From Methanococcoides sp052057775 (GTDB lineage Archaea > Halobacteriota > Methanosarcinia > Methanosarcinales > Methanosarcinaceae): a DNA stretch of 64,000 bases. A program made the translations under genes and the position numbers. Positions 44,981-53,722 of the stretch are shown piece after piece. Each line of letters opens with the position of its first letter. Positions within the stretch are counted from its first letter, which is position 1. The notes beneath the pieces were generated by a model that worked only from the letters and a program-made list of their open reading frames with translations, did no database searches and had not been told where the DNA came from. The DNA lies in NCBI RefSeq assembly GCF_052057775.1, contig NZ_CP195121.1, positions 310,001 to 374,000 of the forward strand, in the 5' to 3' direction.

Positions 44981-46302
44981 AGATGCTCATAATCGGCGGA
45001 ACCGGAGGTATGGGACAGTGGTTCACTAAATTCTTCCTGCATCACGATTATGAGGTCATAGTATGGGGAAGCAGCGGTAAGACCGAGATCGCAGACCAGA
45101 TGGGAGTCGAATTTGCCAGCGACCTTGACAAAGCGATCGCAGAGGCAGATGTCGTCATCATAACAGTACCCATAGATATCACTGCAAGGGTGATCAGGGA
45201 GACAGCTCCGAAAATGAAGCAGGGCAGCCTCCTCATGGACCTTACCTCCATCAAGGCAGAGCCTGTCAATGCAATGAAGGAATACGCTCCTGAAGATGTG
45301 GAGATACTGGGCACACACCCCATGTTCGGCCCCTCCATCCCCACTTTACAGGGGCAGATCGTCATAATGAGCCCCATAGAAGGGCGTTGTGACAGATGGT
45401 TCCCGATCATGCACGACCTCTTCGAGAAGAGCGGCGCACACATCGAGATCATCGACCCGGAAGAGCATGATAGGTTCGTTTCCGTAGTTCAGGGACTTAC
45501 ACATTTTGCATACATCACCATCGGGACAACTTTCAAGAGCCTTGACTTCGACATAAGCAAGTCCAGGCGTTTCATGAGCCCGGTATATGAGATCATGGTG
45601 GACTTCGTGGGCAGGATACTGGGTCAGAACCCATACCTGTACGCCCATATTCAGATGAAGAACGAACAGGTTCTCAAAGTCCACGAGGCGTTCATCAATG
45701 AATGCAGGCTCCTTTCAAATATCGTAAAGGAACAGGACACAGAAGCGTTCTGCAATAAGATGACCGAAGCTGCTGCCCATTTCAAGGACACGGCATCCGC
45801 ACTTCACAGGTCGGACAAGCTCATCAATTCAAAGATCGCAGAGTTCGAGGAAATGATAGCATCCGTTGGAAAAGAGAGAGGGCTTCTGCACAATTACTCC
45901 GGTGTGACACATGTGGGAACCATTGAAAAGGTCACTCCCAGGACAGTTACAATATCCAGGGGCGACCGGACCGTGTCCCTGAGGACAGAGAATGTCAGAT
46001 TGCTCAGTGATGCGGAACTGAAGAAATGGAAGATCGGGAACCTGACACATCCGGTCAGGGATATCTCTGTCCTGATACCTTCCGGCGCTGACCCGGAGAC
46101 CATTGAAAAAGTGATCTCATGCGATGAGAGTATAGTGTCTGTCAGCATCATCGATATATATTCAGGCATATCCGATGACAGGCTCAGTACAACATACCGC
46201 ATTACAATACTCGGGGACCTTCCTGCAGCAAAGGTGCAGAAAGATATCGAGAATATGCTTTATGGACTTGGATGCAGCATAAGAGGCCATGACCCCATCT
46301 GA
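44977..46302 (+). CDS. tyrA: Prephenate dehydrogenase with C-terminal extension
   Basis: Oxidises prephenate toward tyrosine. The N-terminal half (about 1-280) has the Rossmann motif GGTGGMG (7-13), LTSIK, GTHPMFGPS and GLTHF motifs. At 441 residues it is much longer than the usual 280: the tail (about 285-441) has a short beta-rich part (VGTIEKVTPRTVTISRGDRTVSL) and a ferredoxin-like part (DISVLIPSGADPETIEKVI), perhaps for feedback by amino acids. Last gene of the operon, coupled to aroE. Confidence 0.92.
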   Translation: MKMLIIGGTGGMGQWFTKFFLHHDYEVIVWGSSGKTEIADQMGVEFASDLDKAIAEADVVIITVPIDITARVIRETAPKMKQGSLLMDLTSIKAEPVNAMKEYAPEDVEILGTHPMFGPSIPTLQGQIVIMSPIEGRCDRWFPIMHDLFEKSGAHIEIIDPEEHDRFVSVVQGLTHFAYITIGTTFKSLDFDISKSRRFMSPVYEIMVDFVGRILGQNPYLYAHIQMKNEQVLKVHEAFINECRLLSNIVKEQDTEAFCNKMTEAAAHFKDTASALHRSDKLINSKIAEFEEMIASVGKERGLLHNYSGVTHVGTIEKVTPRTVTISRGDRTVSLRTENVRLLSDAELKKWKIGNLTHPVRDISVLIPSGADPETIEKVISCDESIVSVSIIDIYSGISDDRLSTTYRITILGDLPAAKVQKDIENMLYGLGCSIRGHDPI

Positions 46303-46361
46303 TATTTATGTCATAAGAACAAATTGGATATTTCAGATCAAACAATGACAGGGGTGATATT

Positions 46362-46676
46362 TTGACAAAAACTGATAAAATGCAGACTGCCGGCATGCTT
46401 CCCGGAGGTATCGAGAAATATCTTCGGTTCTACAAAGGAGGACTTTTCTTCACCGCGATCTTTGGGATCGTCCTGGGACTTTGGGGACTGCAGCTAATTA
46501 TTGTGGAGCACAATTACATATCAGGGATACCTCTGTTCTTGGCAGCACTCCTGATATCACCACCGCCTATCGGGATATCCAACATGGTTGCACGCAACCT
46601 TCACGTAGAACTTACCATGGGAATGAAATTAGGATTTTCAACATTGCTGTTGTTCATAGCATGGTATTTCCTTTAA
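46362..46676 (+). CDS. Small membrane protein of unknown function
   Basis: A 104-residue protein with three hydrophobic stretches (about 27-49, 56-70 and 86-104) and a short N-terminal cytosolic part. The start is TTG 46362, with GGGGTGA seven bases upstream; ATG 46380 lacks such a site. No family recognised. It follows tyrA by 59 bp and may be on the same transcript, which a downstream hairpin would end. Confidence 0.65.
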   Translation: MTKTDKMQTAGMLPGGIEKYLRFYKGGLFFTAIFGIVLGLWGLQLIIVEHNYISGIPLFLAALLISPPPIGISNMVARNLHVELTMGMKLGFSTLLLFIAWYFL

Positions 46677-46699
46677 GGAAATAAGAAATTTAAAAAAAG

Positions 46700-46715
46700 G
46701 ATGCCATAAGGCATC
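46700..46715. terminator. Bidirectional hairpin terminator
   Basis: GATGCC (46700-46705) pairs with GGCATC (46710-46715) around an ATAA loop. An A-run precedes it and CTTCTTTTTG follows, so it can serve both the small membrane protein (plus) and tpiA (minus). Confidence 0.6.
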
Positions 46716-46746
46716 ACTCACTTCTTTTTGAAATAACTTTTGAGTA

Positions 46747-47412
46747 TCAGATCAGGCTCACAAGATCCTCAAGAGCTGCCTTTGGATCCACTGCCTTGAC
46801 AATACCGGATGCGAGGAGCACTCCAACAGAACCCAGTTCTATTGCAGCCTTAAGATCTTCTCCTTTAGAGATCCCTGCACCACAGAGAACCTTCACATCA
46901 GCATCGATGCGCTCAACGGCACTGACCGATCCTCTTACGACCTCCGGGTCCGCTTTTGAAACAGGAATGCCTGAGCCGATAAGTTCCGGCGGCTCCACTG
47001 CAACAAAGTCAGGTTTTAATGCAGCTGCTGCTGCTGTTGTTGCGATGTTATTGGTACAGACTATCGTCCGAAGTCCCTCACCCTTTGCAGCGGTAACGGA
47101 TGCCTCGATGTCCGCAAGGTTCAGGCGGCGCTCGGAATGGTTGATAAGAGTACCCACTGCACCGGCGTCCTTAACACATCTGGCAAAGACGTGGCCTGTG
47201 AAACTTCCCGCACCCACACCATCGATATGCTGTGAATATACCGGCACATCCACCAGGGATGCGACCCTGTAAACATCACAGAGCTGTGGTGCCACTGCAA
47301 TCTCGATACCACTTGCCTCACCTACATCCCTGCAGGCCTCGGCGATCCTGACAGCACCTTCACCGGTACCCTCAAGATACGTCTTCAGATTCAATACGAT
47401 CAATGGTCTCAT
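46747..47412 (-). CDS. tpiA: Triosephosphate isomerase, archaeal short form
   Basis: Interconverts dihydroxyacetone phosphate and glyceraldehyde 3-phosphate. At 221 residues it is the short archaeal type. Active-site residues are in place: Asn8 and Lys10 in NLKTY, His92 in NHSERR and Glu140 in VEPPELIGSG. Start ATG 47412. It lies 40 bp after fae-hps on the same strand, with a hairpin in between. Cytosolic, gluconeogenesis. Confidence 0.95.
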   Translation of the reverse strand: MRPLIVLNLKTYLEGTGEGAVRIAEACRDVGEASGIEIAVAPQLCDVYRVASLVDVPVYSQHIDGVGAGSFTGHVFARCVKDAGAVGTLINHSERRLNLADIEASVTAAKGEGLRTIVCTNNIATTAAAAALKPDFVAVEPPELIGSGIPVSKADPEVVRGSVSAVERIDADVKVLCGAGISKGEDLKAAIELGSVGVLLASGIVKAVDPKAALEDLVSLI

Positions 47413-47435
47413 TGTATCCCCCGTAAAAAAGGGAA

Positions 47436-47451
47436 CGTGCGGAAACGCACG
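47436..47451 (-). terminator. Hairpin between fae-hps and tpiA
   Basis: CGTGCG (47436-47441) and CGCACG (47446-47451) form a perfect stem with a 4-nt loop just after the fae-hps stop. On the minus strand it is followed by TTCCCTTTTTT, the usual layout of an intrinsic-type terminator; read-through into tpiA may be partial. Confidence 0.65.
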
Positions 47452-47452
47452 C

Positions 47453-48643
47453 TTAGAAATCGGTCATTACCCTGAACTGGTCGATCTCTGGCTTGTTCAG
47501 GCCTTCAATGAACTGCTCAGCAGCCTGTCTGACGTCCTTTGCATTGGTGATAGCCCTGCCGACAACAAGGATGTCAGCGCCTGCACCAAGTGCATCCGGA
47601 ATGGTGTCAACACGTACACCGCCAGCGACTGCCACAAGGATCTTCCTGTTGCGCTTCTCACCGATAGCCTTGATACCTTCGATGCTGCCCCATGCGTGAG
47701 CGGTCTCCTCGATGTCGATAGCGCGGTGAAGCTCGACAACGTCAGGGAGCTCGTCCAGCTGCTCAAGGATAGCTACAGGGTCAGGCTGGTTCAGTGTGTC
47801 CATGACAGCATATATACCGGTCTTGTGAGCTTCTTTGATAGCCTTGTTGAGTGTTGCGATAGGTGCGAGTGCGGAGACCACAATTGCATCTGCAGTTGCA
47901 TCTGCCACCATACGTGCCTCAAGGTTACCTGTGTCAAGTGTCTTAAGGTCAGCAACGATGAATGCATCAGGCTTGATCTCACGCAGCTTGTTGATGACAT
48001 CCACACCATAGCGCTTGATGAGAGGTGTACCTGCCTCGAGGATCAGGTGGTCGCTCTTTGGAAGCTGCTTGATGACGTTGGTGATAGCAGGAAGGTTCGG
48101 GTTGTCAAGTGCAACCTGAAGGTATGGGGCATCCCAGAGCCTTGATACCTTGAATCCCATGATAGCGTGTGAGGACTTGTCCTTTTCTTCGAGCACAGTG
48201 TCGATGTCCGGGAAGTTTTCCAGTGCACGCTTAAGGGCAAGCTTTGTAGCACCATAGTTGTACCTGTAGATACGGTTGTAGTCAACAGCCTGTGGGTGGA
48301 TGAACACGCTTGCGATGATCACAAGGTCCTCGACCTGGTCTGTTGGAACGATACCTTCTTCCACAGCATCTGCGACTGCCTTGGCAACAGCTGCCTGAGC
48401 AGGACCGAAGATCTGTGCAGCCTGATCCATGTTCTTCACTGTCACTTTAGGTACGATCAGTGTAGATGGCTTTGTAGGCAGGTTCGGGCGGATCACGGAA
48501 AGAAGAGGGGTGTGACCTGCTGAAAGCTGGGTCATGCCTGTTGCGAACGCCTGTCCGACAGGTCCCTCCTTATCCCCGATCATAAGATCGACGTGTGCGA
48601 GTTCTGGTTCCTCGCCAATTAGAGCTTCTCCAATAAACATCAT
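47453..48643 (-). CDS. fae-hps: Bifunctional formaldehyde-activating enzyme / 3-hexulose-6-phosphate synthase
   Basis: A 396-residue fusion typical of methanogens. The Fae domain (about 1-160) has ELAHVDLMIGDKEGPVG with catalytic His17 and links formaldehyde to tetrahydromethanopterin. The HPS domain (about 165-396) has VALDNPNLP and VADLKTLDTGN motifs of the OMP decarboxylase-like barrel and works in the reverse direction to make ribulose 5-phosphate for pentose supply. ATG 48643 has GCGGA upstream; 48640 or TTG 48652 are alternatives. Confidence 0.94.
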   Translation of the reverse strand: MMFIGEALIGEEPELAHVDLMIGDKEGPVGQAFATGMTQLSAGHTPLLSVIRPNLPTKPSTLIVPKVTVKNMDQAAQIFGPAQAAVAKAVADAVEEGIVPTDQVEDLVIIASVFIHPQAVDYNRIYRYNYGATKLALKRALENFPDIDTVLEEKDKSSHAIMGFKVSRLWDAPYLQVALDNPNLPAITNVIKQLPKSDHLILEAGTPLIKRYGVDVINKLREIKPDAFIVADLKTLDTGNLEARMVADATADAIVVSALAPIATLNKAIKEAHKTGIYAVMDTLNQPDPVAILEQLDELPDVVELHRAIDIEETAHAWGSIEGIKAIGEKRNRKILVAVAGGVRVDTIPDALGAGADILVVGRAITNAKDVRQAAEQFIEGLNKPEIDQFRVMTDF

Positions 48644-48740
48644 AGTTATCAATCCGCTAAATTGCCATGACTATATATATTAGTTCTGATGAGAATTGAA
48701 GAATGATTCCTAAAAAAAAGGGAGATGTATCCTTAAAGTA

Positions 48741-48748
48741 TTATATAA
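48741..48748 (+). promoter_or_regulatory. TATA box of the ECF-S-like membrane gene (leaderless)
   Basis: TTATATAA is about 25 bp from GTG 48770, and no Shine-Dalgarno site is seen, so a leaderless message beginning at GTG is likely. Confidence 0.45.
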
Positions 48749-48769
48749 TAATGAAACAAATAGAATATT

Positions 48770-49570
48770 GTGATCATAGACATTTACAACCAGCTTATCA
48801 AAAAAAGGAAACTCACAGCACTTTATGTACTTTCTGCTATAGTACTGACGTACTTTGCAAGTTGGTTCCCTGATTTCGAGAACCTCATAGGAATAGAGGG
48901 CGCAAGGATAAGTTCAGTTGTATCTTTCGGTGCATTGAACGGCATGATACTTGGCCCGCTCTGGGGGACGATCGCATCCTTTGCCGGTGTAATGGGCCAC
49001 ACCCTGATAAGAGGACAGAATCTGGACACATTCCATCTGCTCACCCCATTCTTCGTGTCAATGGCATCTGCAGTAGCAGGTCTCTTGATCACAAAAAAAG
49101 AAAAGGCTGCAATGGGGGTTTTTGGAGTCCTCATACTGCTCTGGTACGCAACACCATTGGGAAGGACAGTATACTATTACCCCTGGTTCCATGTGGTAAC
49201 ACTTGGTGCTTTCCTTGTATTCTATTACAGATTAAGGGAAAGGAAAGAGAACATCTTCAAGTTCATATTCCTGCTTTTAGCAGCACTTATGGCGATCCTG
49301 TCCGATCATCTTGTAGGTAGCATAAGCGCAGCAATACTCTTTGACCTGCCACCACAGATGTTCGCATCAGTAATTATGATATATCCGATCGAAAGGATCA
49401 CACTAGCACTCGCTGCAGCTTCGATCATTTATATGCTGGTGATCTCACTTCAGAATACCCTGATGGAATCGGAAACATATCATGAACAGATAAGGGAATC
49501 AAAGAGTAAAGATGTCCTCAACTATGTGGATGAAGTAAAGGACATGCTTGAAAAAGATAATAGGAAGTAA
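48770..49570 (+). CDS. Polytopic membrane protein resembling ECF transporter S components
   Basis: A 266-residue protein with about seven hydrophobic segments (20-37, 47-75, 87-106, 110-125, 135-150, 160-180, 190-235). The stretch FGALNGMILGPLWGTIASFAGVMGHTLI resembles the GP-x2-G region of substrate-binding S components. A 40-residue charged helical tail follows. No T or ATPase component is adjacent, so it is an orphan or works with a shared module; substrate unknown. Start GTG 48770. Convergent with the MinD/ParA gene, 1 bp apart. Confidence 0.5.
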   Translation: MIIDIYNQLIKKRKLTALYVLSAIVLTYFASWFPDFENLIGIEGARISSVVSFGALNGMILGPLWGTIASFAGVMGHTLIRGQNLDTFHLLTPFFVSMASAVAGLLITKKEKAAMGVFGVLILLWYATPLGRTVYYYPWFHVVTLGAFLVFYYRLRERKENIFKFIFLLLAALMAILSDHLVGSISAAILFDLPPQMFASVIMIYPIERITLALAAASIIYMLVISLQNTLMESETYHEQIRESKSKDVLNYVDEVKDMLEKDNRK

Positions 49571-49571
49571 A

Positions 49572-50330
49572 TCACTCATCATTCAGGCACTTGTCTATCT
49601 CACTTATCACATTGAAAACAGCCTTTGAGAAAGAATGGTCCGGATCTTTAACGGTAAAGACCTCCGAGTCAGACCTGATAGCAACATCACAAAGACAGGG
49701 GATCGTTGCCAGAATATGCTCTTTTACATCGTTCAGCCCGGCTATTGCGACAGGCATACCGGTATGACATTTGTTCATTACTATTCCATAGGGCTTACTG
49801 AGCGGAAGGTAGATGCCTTCGATCACCTGTTCCATGTACTTCTGATGTGATTTATCGGGCTTTGTGATCATCAACACATAATCAGCTGCTGCTATTGCAT
49901 TTACCGAAGTGAAATCTACTCCCGGGCCTGTATCGATTATAAGTACATCCACACCAGATGAAAACAAGTCCTTTTTCGCATTCATTATGTGCTTTAAGGC
50001 CTTTGACTGCCATTTTCGGTCTTTGCCCGACATTTCGCGAACCGCATCTATCTCAGGGTTACAGTACCCTACATACAAGCGGCCCGGGGATGCACTATCA
50101 TCATCGACCTCAACGAGAGCATCACTGATAGCACATTTGCCTTCAAGGACCTCGTTCAGCCAGCAATCGGATTCCGGGAACATATAGTTAAAGAGACTTG
50201 GCGCTTTAAGATCTGCATCGATAAGACAAACGTTCTTACCTGCAGAGGCATATGCAAATGCCAGATTGATAGCAAATGAGGTCTTACCCGACCCCCCTTT
50301 TGATGAGTGCACCGCAATAGTTATTCCCAT
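49572..50330 (-). CDS. MinD/ParA-type P-loop ATPase
   Basis: A 252-residue ATPase of the MinD/ParA/Mrp group. The deviant Walker A is KGGSGKTS (residues 11-18) with its signature Lys, Walker A' is LIDADLKAPSLFNYMF and Walker B LIIDTGPG. It dimerises on ATP and places or moves a cellular cargo, or helps assemble a metal cluster. There is no ParB or centromere repeat beside it, so plasmid partition is unlikely. No amphipathic C-terminal helix is obvious. Cargo unknown. Confidence 0.8.
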   Translation of the reverse strand: MGITIAVHSSKGGSGKTSFAINLAFAYASAGKNVCLIDADLKAPSLFNYMFPESDCWLNEVLEGKCAISDALVEVDDDSASPGRLYVGYCNPEIDAVREMSGKDRKWQSKALKHIMNAKKDLFSSGVDVLIIDTGPGVDFTSVNAIAAADYVLMITKPDKSHQKYMEQVIEGIYLPLSKPYGIVMNKCHTGMPVAIAGLNDVKEHILATIPCLCDVAIRSDSEVFTVKDPDHSFSKAVFNVISEIDKCLNDE

Positions 50331-50500
50331 TTATATCCCTTTAATCAAACATTGTTCCTAATGAAGTAGGACGATGAACATCTATATAATAGTATTTCAC
50401 AGAACAGTTGCATTTAAATCAAATATACTTTATTTAATTGACAATGAATCATTTGTGGATGATCATCAACAAAAATATACTGATCACGCCGACTACATAC

Positions 50501-50517
50501 CTGCTATAAAATAGCAG
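50501..50517. other. Hairpin downstream of the winged-helix gene
   Basis: CTGCTAT (50501-50507) and ATAGCAG (50511-50517) form a perfect 7-bp stem with an AAA loop. The T-run (TTTTATTATTT) is on its plus-strand 3' side, although both neighbouring genes are on the minus strand. Confidence 0.4.
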
Positions 50518-50522
50518 TTTTA

Positions 50523-50870
50523 TTATTTCCCCAGGCCTTCACCTATACTAAAGTAAACTTTTCTCCCTGAACGGCTCTTTACAACATGCCCCATCCTCAC
50601 CAGCTGGTTCAGGTAATTGCTCTCCACAGCCCTTTCCTTGTGGGTCTTCTTTGCAAGGTCTTCCGCAGTTGCCGATCCCAGTTCGAAGAGTGCGGTTGCC
50701 GTCTCACGCAGGTGATCGGGAAGAGTTAGCAGGGTCATCACATCCAGTACGTCGAAGATACCATCATCCGAATCATTGGAAGACGTACCCTGCATAAGGA
50801 TGCGATCCAGTTTACCACTGATCTCTTTCAAAAGCCTCACGATCTCGTCATTGGAATTATCACTGGTCAT
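50523..50870 (-). CDS. Winged helix-turn-helix transcriptional regulator
   Basis: A 115-residue protein. The N terminus has a helical segment (IVRLLKEISGKLDRILMQ) likely for dimer formation, then a winged HTH: LPDHLRETATALFELGSATAEDLAKKTHKERAVESNYLNQLVRMGHVVKSRSGRKVYFSI. This looks like the ArsR/MarR-type folds of archaea. No metal-binding cysteines. It sits 140 bp downstream of elp3, with its own likely promoter. Targets unknown. Confidence 0.75.
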   Translation of the reverse strand: MTSDNSNDEIVRLLKEISGKLDRILMQGTSSNDSDDGIFDVLDVMTLLTLPDHLRETATALFELGSATAEDLAKKTHKERAVESNYLNQLVRMGHVVKSRSGRKVYFSIGEGLGK

Positions 50871-51010
50871 ATTGACCTCCCGGCAAGGATCTGCAAATTA
50901 CCCTGCCTATCGCCATTATCAAAGGCATACAGATAGAATCTCACAACTAAGTTATAAACGTATTGAAGAACTACACAAATACAACAGTACCACATTCCTG
51001 AATGGAAGGA

Positions 51011-52657
51011 TCAGAGGTCCTTTGACATATAGACACCATCACGGTAGTAACCGAACTTGCGGTAATATTCCCTGACCCCGATACCGCTGATGATAGAGAT
51101 CTTCGAATAGCCTGCCTCCCGGGAGATCGCCTCTGCATTCTCCAGAAGTTCGGCACCATAACCACGATGCTGCCAGTCACTGCCAACAGCGCCCCTGCCA
51201 ACCGGGACCATGGAACCGTAGACATGCAGTTCCCTCACAAGAGCAGCATCCTTTAATTCATACCTGTGAGGAGAGTGCGGGAAACGCAACCTCAGGAAAC
51301 CTATCAGGATATCCTTAGAAGTATCCTCGAATGAGATGAAATGTTCCTTACCGCCACAGGACTCATAGGCATCAACTGTAAGCTCAATACTTTCAGGGTC
51401 CGGCTCATTGCCCTTGAGCACATTATGACCGACCTCCCTGCAACGGATACACCTGCATTTTTCGCCCCTTGCTTCAAGCCTCTCTTTTGCAAGCTGGCGA
51501 ATATTGCTCTTCCTGACACCTGCAAGGATCTGAGGGGAGGGGATATCCCTCTGTATGCGCTGCATCCTCACCCATTTCGGGAGGATGGCCTTGATGTCGG
51601 CAAGAAGTTCTACTGCCCCATCATCATCCAGAGCCTCATACTCACCCCGCTCCCACATACCATGAAGCTCTGTGCCCTCTGTTACAAGCGTTGGATAGAT
51701 CTTGAGATAATCAGGCATGAACCTGCTGTCCGTGAAGAGCTTCTTGAAACCACGAAGGTCCCTTGCAGAATCCATTCCCGGAAGATGGGGCATCATATGG
51801 AATCCCACCTTGAGCGCACTATCCCTGAGCATGCGGTTAGACTCCACGGTCTCCTGGACAGTATGCCCCCTCCGCATCCTCTCAAGGACGAAATCATATA
51901 CGCTCTGGACACCTATCTCGACCTTAGTGGCACCCAGTGCTAGCATGCGGTCAACATGCCCCCGGGTCGTCCAGTCCGGACGCGTCTCAAAAGTGATTCC
52001 TGTGTTCCTGATGACTGCGGTCTCATTGGCCTTCTGCACATCCTCCACGGTCACATAGGGATGTTCCTTTCCAATGAACTGAACATTATCACGCCACTGT
52101 GTGCCCGAAAAATCGTTCATAGCCTCAAGGCAGCGCTTTGTGAACCATTCCTGATAGTCGATGGCACGGGCCGAGAACGTACCGCCCATGACGATAAGCT
52201 CGGCCTTGTCCACCTCATGCCCTATCTGTTTTAACTGGGAGAGGCGACCCGAGACTATCCTGTAAGGATCATACTCATACTGCATGGCCCTCATTGTAGC
52301 CGGTTCCCTGCCCATATAGCTCTGCGGGGAATTGAATGTGGAGTTCGGACCGCCAGGGCATGGCACACATACGCCGTGAGGACATGCACATGGAGATGTC
52401 ATGGCTGCTATCACAGCAACACCCGAGATCGTACGAACCGGCTTGCGGCGCAGCATATCTCGTACTTCCTTCTGCTCATCATCATTGCCTGCCATTATAA
52501 TGTCCGGGTTCTTTGGAAGAGTAGAAAGCCTAAACTCCTTGCTCACAGCTTTCTTTGCCTCATTGAGCTGGAGGTTGTCAGATACCTTACCCTCAAGGAC
52601 CATGTCCAGCAGCTTTCTGCATGCAGCCCTGAAATTCTCATCAGATCCAGATGTCAT
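51011..52657 (-). CDS. elp3: tRNA uridine(34) acetyltransferase Elp3 (radical SAM and GNAT domains)
   Basis: Archaeal Elp3, which alone modifies U34 of tRNA with a carboxymethyl group from acetyl-CoA. The 548-residue protein has the radical SAM motif CPHGVCVPCPGG (cysteines 92, 97, 100) and a GNAT domain at about 410-548 (YGAELLENAEAISREAGYSKISIISG). Zinc cysteines CRCIRCREVG lie near 400. It follows rfcS2 by 14 bp on the same strand, and so probably shares its transcript. Confidence 0.96.
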   Translation of the reverse strand: MTSGSDENFRAACRKLLDMVLEGKVSDNLQLNEAKKAVSKEFRLSTLPKNPDIIMAGNDDEQKEVRDMLRRKPVRTISGVAVIAAMTSPCACPHGVCVPCPGGPNSTFNSPQSYMGREPATMRAMQYEYDPYRIVSGRLSQLKQIGHEVDKAELIVMGGTFSARAIDYQEWFTKRCLEAMNDFSGTQWRDNVQFIGKEHPYVTVEDVQKANETAVIRNTGITFETRPDWTTRGHVDRMLALGATKVEIGVQSVYDFVLERMRRGHTVQETVESNRMLRDSALKVGFHMMPHLPGMDSARDLRGFKKLFTDSRFMPDYLKIYPTLVTEGTELHGMWERGEYEALDDDGAVELLADIKAILPKWVRMQRIQRDIPSPQILAGVRKSNIRQLAKERLEARGEKCRCIRCREVGHNVLKGNEPDPESIELTVDAYESCGGKEHFISFEDTSKDILIGFLRLRFPHSPHRYELKDAALVRELHVYGSMVPVGRGAVGSDWQHRGYGAELLENAEAISREAGYSKISIISGIGVREYYRKFGYYRDGVYMSKDL

Positions 52658-52671
52658 AGTAAAACCGGTTA

Positions 52672-53697
52672 TCAGTAAAGTTCCGTAACAAGCGATTCCA
52701 GATGAATCCTTGCATTCGCACTGTCAATAATCATTGCGTCTGCATCGGCTATCCTGCATGCTGCCTTTGCGATCTCGGATTCGCTGCGGTCAGAGCTCAT
52801 TACCACCGAATGCAGCTGCTGCAGCACCTCATCCCCGGTAAAACCTTCCTCGATGAGAAGATCATCGATCAGTTTCCTGGCTTTCACGAGATCATGGGAT
52901 ATGGCCGCAGAATGCAGTTCTGTAACGTTGTCAGATACCTCGCAGAGGGATTCCTCATACAGAACGTCATCTGTGATCTCCTTGCCGGGATTGTTCATAC
53001 TGGCGAACTGCAGTGTCAGCAAAGCCCTTGAGACATTTCCGCCTGCATAATACAACAGGGCATCAAGGCCGTCTCCGGAAATCGGGATGTCCTCCTGTTC
53101 CGCCACTGAGACTATGAAAGGCCTTAGCACTTCATCAGGCACATAGGTGAAGAACAGTTCCAGGCCCCTTGAACGCAGGGGAGATATCAGCTTGGATGGC
53201 TGCGTGGTCGACAGGATAAACCTGCAGGTACGTGTGTATTTCTCCATGATGCGGCGCAGTGCATGCTGTGCACTGGTGTCCAGGGATTCGACATTATCAA
53301 TGAAAATGATCTTGAAGTCCGCATCAATGGATCCCATCCCTGCAAACTCGTTGATCACAGTCTTGAAGACCGAGATGACGCTTGTGTAGATCTTCTTCGG
53401 ATCATCAGTACCGATAATGTGGGTAAAGCGCTTGTCACGGACAAGGTAGCGCTTACCCTGGTCAAAGAAATCGGATGCATTGAAGTATGTGAAATTGCTC
53501 TCATAGCCCTCACCATAAAGCTCAAGTGCCAGGGCAAAGGCAGTTGAGGCCTTGCCGGAGTTCACCGGGCCGTGGAACACAAGGTGTGGCAGGTTGCCTG
53601 AATGGACAAGCTGCTCAAGGGCATTGAGAGATTCCTCATTGCCCAGAACGTCTGCAAGCATCTTAGGGCGATATTTCACGGTCCACATATCATTCAT
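52672..53697 (-). CDS. rfcS2: Replication factor C small subunit 2-like clamp loader protein
   Basis: A 341-residue AAA+ protein of the RFC small-subunit type. It has MWTVKYRPKMLADVLGNEE near the start but degenerate ATPase motifs: Walker A GPVNSGKA (residues 43-50, canonical GPPGTGKT), Walker B IIFIDNVE (130-137, lacking the DEAD-like acid pair) and SRG at 176-178 instead of the SRC finger. Methanosarcina RFC contains a second small subunit, RfcS2, with such changes, so this is probably it; ATP hydrolysis at its own site is doubtful. ATG 53697 has GGATG upstream. Between secD and elp3 in one strand run. Confidence 0.8.
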   Translation of the reverse strand: MNDMWTVKYRPKMLADVLGNEESLNALEQLVHSGNLPHLVFHGPVNSGKASTAFALALELYGEGYESNFTYFNASDFFDQGKRYLVRDKRFTHIIGTDDPKKIYTSVISVFKTVINEFAGMGSIDADFKIIFIDNVESLDTSAQHALRRIMEKYTRTCRFILSTTQPSKLISPLRSRGLELFFTYVPDEVLRPFIVSVAEQEDIPISGDGLDALLYYAGGNVSRALLTLQFASMNNPGKEITDDVLYEESLCEVSDNVTELHSAAISHDLVKARKLIDDLLIEEGFTGDEVLQQLHSVVMSSDRSESEIAKAACRIADADAMIIDSANARIHLESLVTELY

Positions 53698-53722
53698 TAT
53701 CAACACATCCATAGATAGCAGT

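Noticed and set aside
49572..50330. Plasmid partition system from the ParA-like ATPase
   Set aside because: No ParB-like gene or centromere repeats, and all surroundings are chromosomal housekeeping genes.
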